Positions 17,764 to 28,218 of a stretch of 28,218 nt of DNA are shown here, piece by piece. The number at the start of each line of letters is the position of its first letter. Position 1 is the first letter of the stretch. This DNA comes from Nemertoderma westbladi (Eukaryota; Xenacoelomorpha; Nemertodermatida; Nemertodermatidae): NCBI GenBank assembly GCA_032718475.1, contig JAUCBJ010000659.1, positions 1 to 28,218 on the forward strand, read 5' to 3'. Under the pieces are notes generated by a model. It ran no database searches and was not told the DNA's origin. It saw only the letters and a list, made by a program, of their open reading frames with translations. Made by a program: the position numbers and the translations under genes.

Positions 17764-18339
17764 GTTACTGAGAACTCAGGTAGTAAATTCAGTTTACGAT
17801 TATTATTAATTAATTTGTAATTACCGAAACCGGCAGACCGGTATTCGAGATTAAATTGAGATCTGTTCGTTTAACAGTTTAATCAATGACAGATATATTC
17901 GTTTAATCAATCAACTCCAAAACGGTAATCTCACTAATCCATAATCTGACCGATAGTCTGTCAGTTCTGCAGTTTAATCCGTGCTAACTTGCAACTCGCC
18001 TAACGGTACGCTTAAGCACTAAAAATAATAAAAATAACCGTATCGGTATCCCAGATCCCTGTATCCATCCACTGCGTCAGCCAGCCAGTATTCTGAAAAT
18101 ACCGGAATATACCGGTAGAACAGTAGAAGATTGAAATGTGCCTAACTAAATAATGGGTTGATTTGATATAACCAGAGTACAGGAGTACACACTACACAGC
18201 CCAACACACGACAGAACGTACGTATAACAGTATAAAGAAGTCCAGAAATGCAAGCTGTCAGAATACCACCAGTTAGGCTATCAAATCACCGGTGTTGCGG
18301 TGCCGTTTACGCCTAACAGCCTAAATTATTCGATTGATT
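17764..18339. other. Intergenic region between POLR1D and lunapark
   Basis: 576 bp upstream of lunapark and downstream of POLR1D (both minus strand). It must hold the lunapark 5' UTR/promoter and the POLR1D 3' end. I see dispersed CCGGTA words and several minus-strand ATTAAA hexamers (for example near 17970) but no TATA box or other decisive signal. Confidence 0.5.
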
Positions 18340-18699
18340 TCAAGTTTCATCCAAATTTATTCCAGCCGGTGTTGAAGATCCGTTGCCTTCGAAATTATCG
18401 ATAGCTAATTCAAATTTGGATCGTATTTCTTTGAACAAGACTTGGAGTTCGTGAAGCCCTGTTTCTAAAGCATCGATTGCCCTATATCCACCACCTTTCG
18501 TTTGAATTTGTATGTAAATGTTCTTTTGCATTGGATGAGCGATGGTGTAGCTACAGACTTTGACTTGGGGGTTGCGTAATATTATGTAGCGCAGTGCGTT
18601 TCCTAGAGTGTGTGATTCACCATCGAGGAGAAATGTAGCGGAAGACCCATCTGTGTCGTTTTCTAGGGGGAGGACTTCTAGCAGTGGTTTATCAGTCAT
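18340..18699 (-). CDS. POLR1D: RNA polymerases I and III subunit RPAC2 (AC19)
   Basis: A complete single-exon frame of 119 residues starting MTDKPLLEVLPL at the ATG at 18699; upstream in-frame codons contain no earlier ATG. RPAC2 pairs with RPAC1 to form the alpha-like assembly platform shared by RNA polymerases I and III in the nucleus. The family hallmark is present: a short strand (SATFLLDGE), then SHTLGNALRYIILRNPQVKVCSYTIAHP, the L-shaped alpha-dimerisation motif, followed by IYIQIQTKGG and a C-terminal helix (ALETGLHELQVLFKEIRSKFELAI). Length is close to the 130 or so residues of known RPAC2. No disrupting mutation is visible. It sits 577 bp upstream of lunapark on the same strand. A retrocopy is possible because no intron is seen, but there is no poly(A) tail or target duplication to support one. 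Confidence 0.93.
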   Translation of the reverse strand: MTDKPLLEVLPLENDTDGSSATFLLDGESHTLGNALRYIILRNPQVKVCSYTIAHPMQKNIYIQIQTKGGGYRAIDALETGLHELQVLFKEIRSKFELAIDNFEGNGSSTPAGINLDET

Positions 18700-19111
18700 A
18701 ACGGTCCTCAAACAACACAACTTACTACAGTACCTTCTCTACCGGTAACATTAGGCTACTTACAGACTTACTTACTGCATTAAATTAGACGTTGACTTGA
18801 CATCGCAAACAGCGGAAACCTACTGTTGACCAATAATATATTATATTGGATTTTTGAATTCGCCCATGTGCAAGTTTCCCAGGATTGCCTTTCCCAACGA
18901 AAAAATTCACATCAGAAAGGAATTTGGCCAATTCAATAAAATAATATCATTTTAGTCAACTTTCTTATTTTCTACAGTACCATCTTCCGAAACAGTTTGG
19001 GAACCTTTACATGGTACTGTAGTATTTTCGTATTCCCGTTCTGCGCGAAGTCCTTCATTTTTTGCGCGAATATTTAGTGTGCACCGAGTTCAGTGTTGGT
19101 CGGGATGTAAT
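18700..19111. other. Upstream region of POLR1D
   Basis: Probable promoter-containing flank of POLR1D. Two GCGCGAA words (about 19043 and 19064), one preceded by a T run, resemble weak E2F-type sites. There is no TATA box at a sensible distance. Otherwise AT-rich and featureless. Confidence 0.4.
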
Positions 19112-19210
19112 AGGCTGAGATAACTCCCAACCAAATATGACTCCCCAGACTTCTCAGCCTAGGCTGAGAACACTCCCCAGTTTTCTTCCTAGATTTCTTA
19201 ATTAACGGAA

Positions 19211-19289
19211 AGGAGCAGGTTACAGTGGCGGGATTTTCTAACCAAAACAATAAACGATAACTCAATAACATAGGTTACAGTTTTATTAT
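19211..19289 (+). repeat. Dispersed 80-bp repeat, copy 2
   Basis: Same orientation and core (AACCAAAACAATAAACGA) as 4739-4818. It lies in the interior of the MITE-like element, which suggests that the first copy derives from a relative of this element. Confidence 0.7.
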
Positions 19290-19342
19290 TGCAATATACG
19301 AAAATAACACAGGTACGGATATTAATTATAACTCAATTAGGG

Positions 19343-19530
19343 GAGTCATCTCAGCCTGGGAGTGTTCTCAGCCTAGGCTGAGATAACTGGGGAGTGTTCT
19401 CAGCCTAGGCTGAGATAACTGGGGAGTGTTCTCAGCCTAGGCTGAGATAACTGGGGAGTGTTCTCAGCCTAGGCTGAGATGACTGAGGAGTGTTCTCAGC
19501 CTACTGTAGGCTGATATGACTGGGGAGTCA
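19343..19530 (+). repeat. 32-bp tandem repeat with 16-bp perfect palindrome
   Basis: Units start at 19367, 19399, 19431, 19463 and 19495, exactly 32 bp apart, with partial units on both sides. Half of each unit is the perfect palindrome CTCAGCCTAGGCTGAG; the other half is ATAACTGGGGAGTGTT. The last unit is changed to CTCAGCCTACTGTAGGCTGA, still palindromic. Confidence 0.93.
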
Positions 19531-21180
19531 TTTCAAGAGGGAGTTATCTCAGCCTTGTACAGGGGTCGACCATCTGTTGATATCTCGTTCGGACGGTGAT
19601 TGAGAATATGGGTAGCTGGGTATTGGGTGGAATGGAATGTGGGAAGATATGAGAAGGTGGATGGGTAGCTGGGTATTGGGTGGAATGGAATGTGGGAAGA
19701 TATGAGAAGGTGGATGGGTAGCTGGGTATTGGGTGGAATGGAATGTGGGAAGATATGAGAAGGTGGATGGGTAGCTGGGTATTGGGTGGAATGGAATGTG
19801 GGAAGATATGAGAAGGTGGATGGGTAGCTGGGTATTGGGTGGAATGGAATGTGGGAAGATATGAGAAGGTGGATGGGTAGCTGGGTATTGGGAGGAAGGG
19901 AATGTGGGAAGATATGAGAAGGTGGATGGGTAGCTGGGTATTGGGTGGAATGGAATGTGGGAAGATATGAGAAGGTGGATGGGTAGCTGGGTATTGGGAG
20001 GAAGGGAATGTGGGAAGATATGAGAAGGTGGATGGGTAGCTGGGTATTGGGAGGAAGGGAATGTGGGAAGATATGAGAAGGTGGATGGGAATATGGGAAG
20101 GTGGATGGGAGGGAATGTGGGAAGATATGGGAAGGTGGATGGGTAGCTGGGTATTGGGTGGAATGGAATGTGGGAAGATATGAGAAGGTGGATGGGTAGC
20201 TGGGTATTGGGTGGAATGGAATGTGGGAAGATATGAGAAGGTGGATGGGTAGCTGGGTATTGGGTGGAATGGAATGTGGGAAGATATGAGAAGGTGGATG
20301 GGTAGCTGGGTATTGGGAGGAAGGGAATGTGGGAAGATATGAGAAGGTGGATGGGTAGCTGGGTATTGGGAGGAAGGGAATGTGGGAAGATATGAGAAGG
20401 TGGATGGGAATATGGGAAGGTGGATGGGAGGGAATGTGGGAAGATATGGGAAGGTGGATGGGAGGGTGGATGGGAGGGAATGTGGGAAGATATGAGAAGG
20501 TGGATGGGTAGCTGGGTATTGGGAGGAAGGGAATGTGGGAAGATATGAGAAGGTGGATGGGAATATGGGAAGGTGGATGGGAGGGAATGTGGGAAGATAT
20601 GGGAAGGTGGATGGGAGGGTGGATGGGAGGGAATGTGGGAAGATATGAGAAGGTGGATGGGTAGCTGGGTATTGGGTGGAATGGAATGTGGGAAGATATG
20701 AGAAGGTGGATGGGTAGCTGGGTATTGGGAGGAAGGGAATGTGGGAAGATATGAGAAGGTGGATGGGAATATGGGAAGGTGGATGGGAGGGAATGTGGGA
20801 AGATATGGGAAGGTGGATGGGAGGGTGGATGGGAGGGAATGTGGGAAGATATGAGAAGGTGGATGGGTAGCTGGGTATTGGGTGGAAGGGAATGTGGGAA
20901 GATATGAGAAGGTGGATGGGTAGCTGGGTATTGGGAGGAAGGGAATGTGGGAAGATATGAGAAGGTGGATGGGAATATGGGAAGGTGGATGGGAGGGAAT
21001 GTGGGAAGATATGGGAAGGTGGATGGGAGGGTGGATGGGAGGGAATGTGGGAAGATATGAGAAGGTGGATGGGTAGCTGGGTATTGGGAGGAAGGGAATG
21101 TGGGAAGATATGAGAAGGTGGATGGGAATATGGGAAGGTGGATGGGAGGGAATGTGGGAAGATATGGGAAGGTGGATGGG

Positions 21181-23240
21181 AGGGTGGATGGGAGGGAATG
21201 TGGGAAGATATGAGAAGGTGGATGGGTAGCTGGGTATTGGGTGGAATGGAATGTGGGAAGATATGAGAAGGTGGATGGGTAGCTGGGTATTGGGAGGAAG
21301 GGAATGTGGGAAGATATGAGAAGGTGGATGGGTAGCTGGGTATTGGGTGGAATGGAATGTGGGAAGATATGAGAAGGTGGATGGGTAGCTGGGTATTGGG
21401 AGGAAGGGAATGTGGGAAGATATGAGAAGGTGGATGGGAATATGGGAAGGTGGATGGGAGGGAATGTGGGAAGATATGGGAAGGTGGATGGGAGGGTGGA
21501 TGGGAGGGAATGTGGGAAGATATGAGAAGGTGGATGGGTAGCTGGGTATTGGGTGGAAGGGAATGTGGGAAGATATGAGAAGGTGGATGGGTAGCTGGGT
21601 ATTGGGAGGAAGGGAATGTGGGAAGATATGAGAAGGTGGATGGGAATATGGGAAGGTGGATGGGAGGGAATGTGGGAAGATATGGGAAGGTGGATGGGAG
21701 GGTGGATGGGAGGGAATGTGGGAAGATATGAGAAGGTGGATGGGTAGCTGGGTATTGGGAGGAAGGGAATGTGGGAAGATATGAGAAGGTGGATGGGAAT
21801 ATGGGAAGGTGGATGGGAGGGAATGTGGGAAGATATGGGAAGGTGGATGGGAGGGTGGATGGGAGGGAATGTGGGAAGATATGAGAAGGTGGATGGGTAG
21901 CTGGGTATTGGGTGGAATGGAATGTGGGAAGATATGAGAAGGTGGATGGGTAGCTGGGTATTGGGAGGAAGGGAATGTGGGAAGATATGAGAAGGTGGAT
22001 GGGAATATGGGAAGGTGGATGGGAGGGAATGTGGGAAGATATGGGAAGGTGGATGGGAGGGTGGATGGGAGGGAATGTGGGAAGATATGAGAAGGTGGAT
22101 GGGTAGCTGGGTATTGGGAGGAAGGGAATGTGGGAAGATATGAGAAGGTGGATGGGAATATGGGAAGGTGGATGGGAGGGAATGTGGGAAGATATGGGAA
22201 GGTGGATGGGAGGGTGGATGGGAGGGAATGTGGGAAGATATGAGAAGGTGGATGGGTAGCTGGGTATTGGGTGGAATGGAATGTGGGAAGATATGAGAAG
22301 GTGGATGGGTAGCTGGGTATTGGGAGGAAGGGAATGTGGGAAGATATGAGAAGGTGGATGGGTAGCTGGGTATTGGGTGGAATGGAATGTGGGAAGATAT
22401 GAGAAGGTGGATGGGTAGCTGGGTATTGGGAGGAAGGGAATGTGGGAAGATATGAGAAGGTGGATGGGAATATGGGAAGGTGGATGGGAGGGAATGTGGG
22501 AAGATATGGGAAGGTGGATGGGAGGGTGGATGGGAGGGAATGTGGGAAGATATGAGAAGGTGGATGGGTAGCTGGGTATTGGGTGGAAGGGAATGTGGGA
22601 AGATATGAGAAGGTGGATGGGTAGCTGGGTATTGGGAGGAAGGGAATGTGGGAAGATATGAGAAGGTGGATGGGAATATGGGAAGGTGGATGGGAGGGAA
22701 TGTGGGAAGATATGGGAAGGTGGATGGGAGGGTGGATGGGAGGGAATGTGGGAAGATATGAGAAGGTGGATGGGTAGCTGGGTATTGGGAGGAAGGGAAT
22801 GTGGGAAGATATGAGAAGGTGGATGGGAATATGGGAAGGTGGATGGGAGGGAATGTGGGAAGATATGGGAAGGTGGATGGGAGGGTGGATGGGAGGGAAT
22901 GTGGGAAGATATGAGAAGGTGGATGGGTAGCTGGGTATTGGGTGGAATGGAATGTGGGAAGATATGAGAAGGTGGATGGGTAGCTGGGTATTGGGAGGAA
23001 GGGAATGTGGGAAGATATGAGAAGGTGGATGGGAATATGGGAAGGTGGATGGGAGGGAATGTGGGAAGATATGGGAAGGTGGATGGGAGGGTGGATGGGA
23101 GGGAATGTGGGAAGATATGAGAAGGTGGATGGGTAGCTGGGTATTGGGTGGAAGGGAATGTGGGAAGATATGAGAAGGTGGATGGGTAGCTGGGTATTGG
23201 GAGGAAGGGAATGTGGGAAGATATGAGAAGGTGGATGGGA
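21181..23240 (+). repeat. 1,030-bp higher-order repeat in the G-rich satellite
   Basis: The order of variant units from 21181 onward repeats from 22211 onward, offset exactly 1,030 bp, and stays in register until about 22110/23140. Specific variant junctions (for example GGGTGGAAGG at 21551 and 22581) show this. A 565-bp offset then takes over (22581, 23146, 23711). Confidence 0.8.
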
Positions 23241-25544
23241 ATATGGGAAGGTGGATGGGAGGGAATGTGGGAAGATATGGGAAGGTGGATGGGAGGGTGG
23301 ATGGGAGGGAATGTGGGAAGATATGAGAAGGTGGATGGGTAGCTGGGTATTGGGAGGAAGGGAATGTGGGAAGATATGAGAAGGTGGATGGGAATATGGG
23401 AAGGTGGATGGGAGGGAATGTGGGAAGATATGGGAAGGTGGATGGGAGGGTGGATGGGAGGGAATGTGGGAAGATATGAGAAGGTGGATGGGTAGCTGGG
23501 TATTGGGTGGAATGGAATGTGGGAAGATATGAGAAGGTGGATGGGTAGCTGGGTATTGGGAGGAAGGGAATGTGGGAAGATATGAGAAGGTGGATGGGAA
23601 TATGGGAAGGTGGATGGGAGGGAATGTGGGAAGATATGGGAAGGTGGATGGGAGGGTGGATGGGAGGGAATGTGGGAAGATATGAGAAGGTGGATGGGTA
23701 GCTGGGTATTGGGTGGAAGGGAATGTGGGAAGATATGAGAAGGTGGATGGGAGGGTGGATGGGAGGGAATGTGGGAAGATATGGGTAGCTGGGTATTGGG
23801 TGGAATGGAATGTGGGAAGATATGAGAAGGTGGATGGGAGGGTGGATGGGAGGGAATGTGGGAAGATATGAGAAGGTGGATGGGTAGCTGGGTATTGGGT
23901 GGAAGGGAATGTGGGAAGATATGAGAAGGTGGATGGGAGGGTGGATGGGAGGGAATGTGGGAAGATATGGGTAGCTGGGTATTGGGTGGAATGGAATGTG
24001 GGAAGATATGAGAAGGTGGATGGGTAGCTGGGTATTGGGTGGAAGGGAATGTGGGAAGATATGGGTAGCTGGGTATTGGGTGGAATGGAATGTGGGAAGA
24101 TATGAGAAGGTGGATGGGTAGCTGGGTATTGGGAGGAAGGGAATGTGGGAAGATATGAGAAGGTGGATGGGAGGGTGGATGGGAGGGAATGTGGGAAGAT
24201 ATGGGTAGCTGGGTATTGGGTGGAATGGAATGTGGGAAGATATGAGAAGGTGGATGGGTAGCTGGGTATTGGGTGGAAGGGAATGTGGGAAGATATGAGA
24301 AGGTGGATGGGTAGCTGGGTATTGGGTGGAAGGGAATGTGGGAAGATATGAGAAGGTGGATGGGTAGCTGGGTATTGGGAGGAATGGAATGTGGGAAGAT
24401 ATGAGAAGGTGGATGGGTAGCTGGGTATTGGGTGGAAGGGAATGTGGGAAGATATGAGAAGGTGGATGGGTAGCTGGGTATTGGGTGGAAGGGAATGTGG
24501 GAAGATATGAGAAGGTGGATGGGTAGCTGGGTATTGGGAGGAATGGAATGTGGGAAGATATGAGAAGGTGGATGGGTAGCTGGGTATTGGGTGGAAGGGA
24601 ATGTGGGAAGATATGAGAAGGTGGATGGGTAGCTGGGTATTGGGTGGAAGGGAATGTGGGAAGATATGAGAAGGTGGATGGGTAGCTGGGTATTGGGTGG
24701 AAGGGAATGTGGGAAGATATGAGAAGGTGGATGGGTAGCTGGGTATTGGGTGGAAGGGAATGTGGGAAGATATGAGAAGGTGGATGGGTAGCTGGGTATT
24801 GGGTGGAAGGGAATGTGGGAAGATATGAGAAGGTGGATGGGTAGCTGGGTATTGGGTGGAAGGGAATGTGGGAAGATATGAGAAGGTGGATGGGTAGCTG
24901 GGTATTGGGTGGAAGGGAATGTGGGAAGATATGAGAAGGTGGATGGGTAGCTGGGTATTGGGTGGAAGGGAATGTGGGAAGATATGAGAAGGTGGATGGG
25001 TAGCTGGGTATTGGGTGGAAGGGAATGTGGGAAGATATGAGAAGGTGGATGGGTAGCTGGGTATTGGGTGGAAGGGAATGTGGGAAGATATGAGAAGGTG
25101 GATGGGTAGCTGGGTATTGGGTGGAAGGGAATGTGGGAAGATATGAGAAGGTGGATGGGTAGCTGGGTATTGGGTGGAAGGGAATGTGGGAAGATATGAG
25201 AAGGTGGATGGGTAGCTGGGTATTGGGTGGAAGGGAATGTGGGAAGATATGAGAAGGTGGATGGGTAGCTGGGTATTGGGTGGAATGGAATGTGGGAAGA
25301 TATGAGAAGGTGGATGGGTAGCTGGGTATTGGGAGGAAGGGAATGTGGGAAGATATGAGAAGGTGGATGGGTAGCTGGGTATTGGGTGGAAGGGAATGTG
25401 GGAAGATATGAGAAGGTGGATGGGTAGCTGGGTATTGGGTGGAAGGGAATGTGGGAAGATATGAGAAGGTGGATGGGTAGCTGGGTATTGGGTGGAAGGG
25501 AATGTGGGAAGATATGAGAAGGTGGATGGGTAGCTGGGTATTGG

Positions 25545-26650
25545 GTGGAAGGGAATGTGGGAAGATATGAGAAGGTGGATGGGAATATGGGAAGGTGGAT
25601 GGGAGGGAATGTGGGAAGATATGAGAAGGTGGATGGGAATATGGGAAGGTGGATGGGAATATGGGAAGGTGGATGGGTAGCTGGGTATTGGGTGGAATGG
25701 AATGTGGGAAGATATGAGAAGGTGGATGGGTAGCTGGGTATTGGGAGGAAGGGAATGTGGGAAGATATGAGAAGGTGGATGGGTAGCTGGGTATTGGGAG
25801 GAAGGGAATGTGGGAAGATATGAGAAGGTGGATGGGTAGCTGGGTATTGGGTGGAAGGGAATGTGGGAAGATATGAGAAGGTGGATGGGTAGCTGGGTAT
25901 TGGGTGGAAGGGAATGTGGGAAGATATGAGAAGGTGGATGGGAATATGGGAAGGTGGATGGGAGGGAATGTGGGAAGATATGAGAAGGTGGATGGGAATA
26001 TGGGAAGGTGGATGGGAATATGGGAAGGTGGATGGGTAGCTGGGTATTGGGTGGAATGGAATGTGGGAAGATATGAGAAGGTGGATGGGTAGCTGGGTAT
26101 TGGGAGGAAGGGAATGTGGGAAGATATGAGAAGGTGGATGGGTAGCTGGGTATTGGGAGGAAGGGAATGTGGGAAGATATGAGAAGGTGGATAGGTAGCT
26201 GGGTATTGGGTGGAAGGGAATGTGGGAAGATATGAGAAGGTGGATGGGTAGCTGGGTATTGGGTGGAAGGGAATGTGGGAAGATATGAGAAGGTGGATGG
26301 GAATATGGGAAGGTGGATGGGAGGGAATGTGGGAAGATATGAGAAGGTGGATGGGAATATGGGAAGGTGGATGGGAATATGGGAAGGTGGATGGGTAGCT
26401 GGGTATTGGGTGGAATGGAATGTGGGAAGATATGAGAAGGTGGATGGGTAGCTGGGTATTGGGAGGAAGGGAATGTGGGAAGATATGAGAAGGTGGATGG
26501 GTAGCTGGGTATTGGGTGGAAGGGAATGTGGGAAGATATGAGAAGGTGGATGGGTAGCTGGGTATTGGGTGGAAGGGAATGTGGGAAGATATGAGAAGGT
26601 GGATGGGTAGCTGGGTATTGGGTGGAAGGGAATGTGGGAAGATATGAGAA
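25545..26650 (+). repeat. 359-bp higher-order repeat
   Basis: An identical block begins at 25545, 25904, 26263 and 26622, each 359 bp apart; the fourth copy departs after about 100 bp. One copy carries a single change (GGATAGGTAG at about 26190). 359 bp does not equal a whole number of 53-bp units because the block includes shortened units. Confidence 0.88.
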
Positions 26651-28218
26651 GGTGGATGGGAATATGGGAAGGTGGATGGGAGGGAATGTGGGAAGATATG
26701 AGAAGGTGGATGGGAATATGGGAAGGTGGATGGGAATATGGGAAGGTGGATGGGAGGGAATGTGGGAAGATATGGGAAGGTGGATGGGAATATGGAGGTG
26801 GATGGGAGGGAATGTGGGAAGATATGGAGAAGGTGGATGGGAAGAGGTGGATGGGAGGGAATGTGGGAAGATATGGAGAAGGTGGATGGGAATATGGGAA
26901 GGTGGATGGGAATATGGGAAGGTGGATGGGAGGGAATGTGGGAAGATATGGGAAGGTGGATGGGAATATGGGAAGGTGGATGGGAGGGAATGTGGGAAGA
27001 TATGAGAAGGTGGATGGGAATATGGGAAGGTGGATGGGAATATGGGAAGGTGGATGGGAGGGAATGTGGGAAGATATGGGAAGGTGGATGGGAAGGTGGA
27101 TGGGAGGGAATGTGGGAAGATATGAGAAGGTGGATGGGTAAGGTGGATGGGAGGGAATGTGGGAAGATATGGGAAGGTGGATGGGAATATGGGAAGTGGA
27201 TGGGAGGGAATGTGGGAAGATATGGGAAGGTGGATGGGAAGATATGGGAAGGTGGATGGGAATATGGGAAGGTGGATGGGAGGGAATGTGGGAAGATATG
27301 GGAAGGTGGATGGGAATATGGGAAGGTGGATGGGAGGGAATGTGGGAAGATATGGGAAGGTGGATGGGAATTGGGAAGGTGGATGGGAGGGAATGTGGGA
27401 AGAGAGGTGGATGGGAATATGGAAGGTGGATGGGAATATGGGAAGGTGGATGGGAGGGAATGTGGGAAGATATGGGAAGGTGGATGGGAATATGGGAAGG
27501 TATGGAAATGGTTGAGGGAGTGAATGTGGGAAGATATGGAAGGTGGATGGGAATATGGGAAGGTGGATGGGAGGGAATGTGGGAAGATATGGGAAGGTGG
27601 ATGGGAATATGGGAAGGTGGATGGGAGGGAATGTGGGAAGATATGGGAAGGTGGATGGGAATATGGGAAGATATGGAAAGTGGTTGGGATGGGAGTGGGG
27701 AATGTGGGAAGATATGGGAAGGTGGATGGGAATATGGGAAGGTGGATGGGAGGGAATGTGGGAAGATATGGGAAGGTGGATGGGAATATGGGAAGGTGGA
27801 TGGGAGGGAATGTGGGAAGATATGGGAAGGTGGATGGGAATATGGGAAGATATGGAAAGGTTGGATGGGAGGTGAATGTGGGAAGATATGGGAAGGTGGA
27901 TGGGAATATGGGAAGGTGGATGGGAGGGAATGTGGGAAGATATGGGAAGGTGGATGGGAATATGGGAAGGTGGATGGGAGGGAATGTGGGAAGATATGGG
28001 AAGGTGGATGGGAATATGGGAAGATATGGAAAGGTTGATGGGAGTGGAATGTGGGAAGATATGGGAAGGTGGATGGGAATATGGGAAGGTGGATGGGAGG
28101 GAATGTGGGAAGATATGGGAAGGTGGATGGGAATATGGGAAGGTGGATGGGAGGGAATGTGGGAAGATATGGGAAGGTGGATGGGAATATGGGAAGATAT
28201 GGAATGGGAGGGAATGTG
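26612..28218 (+). repeat. Cytosine-free 54-bp repeat block
   Basis: From 26612 to the window end (1,607 nt) the plus strand has no C. The unit is 54 bp (GGGAATATGGGAAGGTGGAT plus GGGAGGGAATGTGGGAAGAT plus ATGGGAAGGTGGAT). A marker variant, GAAGATATGGAAAG or a close form, recurs at about 27497, 27667, 27846, 28019 and 28192, giving a 170-180-bp super-period. Single-base indels are commoner here than elsewhere in the array. Confidence 0.93.

Larger units (their letters stand above)
19112..19555. mobile_element. 444-bp MITE-like element with internal palindromic array
   Basis: The termini AGGCTGAGATAACTCCC (19112-19128) and its exact inverse (19539-19555) are followed inward on both sides by ATGACTCCCCAG-like and CAGCCTAGGCTGAGAACACTCC sequences, so the inverted similarity spans about 60-70 bp. 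The middle contains the second copy of the 80-bp dispersed repeat, and the right half is expanded into a 32-bp tandem array. I see no clear target duplication and no coding sequence. Confidence 0.7.
19607..28218 (+). repeat. 8.6-kb G-rich 53/54-bp minisatellite, runs off the window
   Basis: The basic unit is 53 bp: GTAGCTGGGTATTGGG, a T/A-variable GGAAT/GGAAG spacer, GAATGTGGGAAGATATGAGA, then AGGTGGATGG. Three main variants differ as GGGTGGAATGGAATG, GGGAGGAAGGGAATG and GGGTGGAAGGGAATG. Shortened units replace the GTAGCTGGG part with GAATATGGGAAGGTGGATGG. Sub-blocks: mostly simple 53-mers at 19612-20060; mixed higher-order repeats at about 20060-24290; nearly uniform 53-mers at about 24290-25540; a 359-bp higher-order repeat at about 25545-26640; and 54-bp cytosine-free units from 26612 to the end. 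Long open frames on the plus strand (for example 27157-28038) come from stop-poor, three-divisible units and are not credible genes. The left edge is abrupt; the right edge lies outside the window. Confidence 0.97.

Noticed and set aside
18340-18699. POLR1D as a processed retrocopy
   Set aside because: No poly(A) remnant or target duplication and the frame is intact; small size can explain the lack of introns.
25545-28038. Several long plus-strand open frames of Gly/Trp/Met/Glu repeats (up to 293 residues)
   Set aside because: They arise from stop-poor repeat units, exist in all three plus frames, lack domains and shift frame between 53- and 54-bp units.

Overview
The window looks like nuclear DNA of an animal, most likely a marine invertebrate. 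Supporting this are two conserved eukaryotic genes (a two-exon lunapark gene and a POLR1D/RPAC2 gene), GT-AG introns, a P-type DNA transposon with THAP and transposase pieces, tRNA-derived SINE-like sequences, a hAT-type MITE, a LINE reverse-transcriptase scrap and about 12 kb of tandem minisatellites. AT-rich DNA peppered with short CCGGTA and TAGGCCTA words suggests, weakly, an echinoderm or other deuterostome; the sequence alone does not settle this.

Layout. 1-1820: AT-rich intergenic DNA with small hairpins and a 23-nt G tract. 1829-4368: a P-family transposon with about 230-bp terminal inverted repeats and a perfect 8-bp target duplication; its gene has lost the middle of the transposase. 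4377-6715: unique-looking DNA with a dispersed 80-bp repeat and a tRNA-Arg-like SINE head. 6716-7666: about 34 copies of a 28-bp repeat, followed directly by a LINE reverse-transcriptase fragment (7693-7959). About 9290-11890: a degenerate 31-bp array.

12447-17763 (minus strand): lunapark (LNPK). Exon 1 encodes the N-terminal membrane hairpin and coiled coil. Exon 2 encodes the zinc ribbon and a long Gly/Glu repeat tail. The 3.8-kb intron holds a 1.9-kb DNA transposon with its own spliced but catalytically incomplete gene, two tRNA-like sequences, a 32-bp minisatellite containing TTAGGG words, and a hAT MITE inserted into one of the tRNA-like sequences. 18340-18699 (minus strand): an intact single-exon POLR1D. 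19112-19555: a small terminal-inverted-repeat element carrying a 32-bp palindromic tandem repeat.

19607 to the window end: 8.6 kb of G-rich 53/54-bp minisatellite with several higher-order periods. Its last 1,607 bases contain no cytosine on the plus strand. The array runs off the window.

Functionally, the two host genes are housekeeping: endoplasmic reticulum junction shape (lunapark) and RNA polymerase I/III assembly (POLR1D). They share a strand, but nothing shows co-transcription. Everything else is mobile or tandem repeat DNA. The most unusual items are the intronic transposon with a hairpin intron, the long-TIR P element and the layered G-rich satellite.
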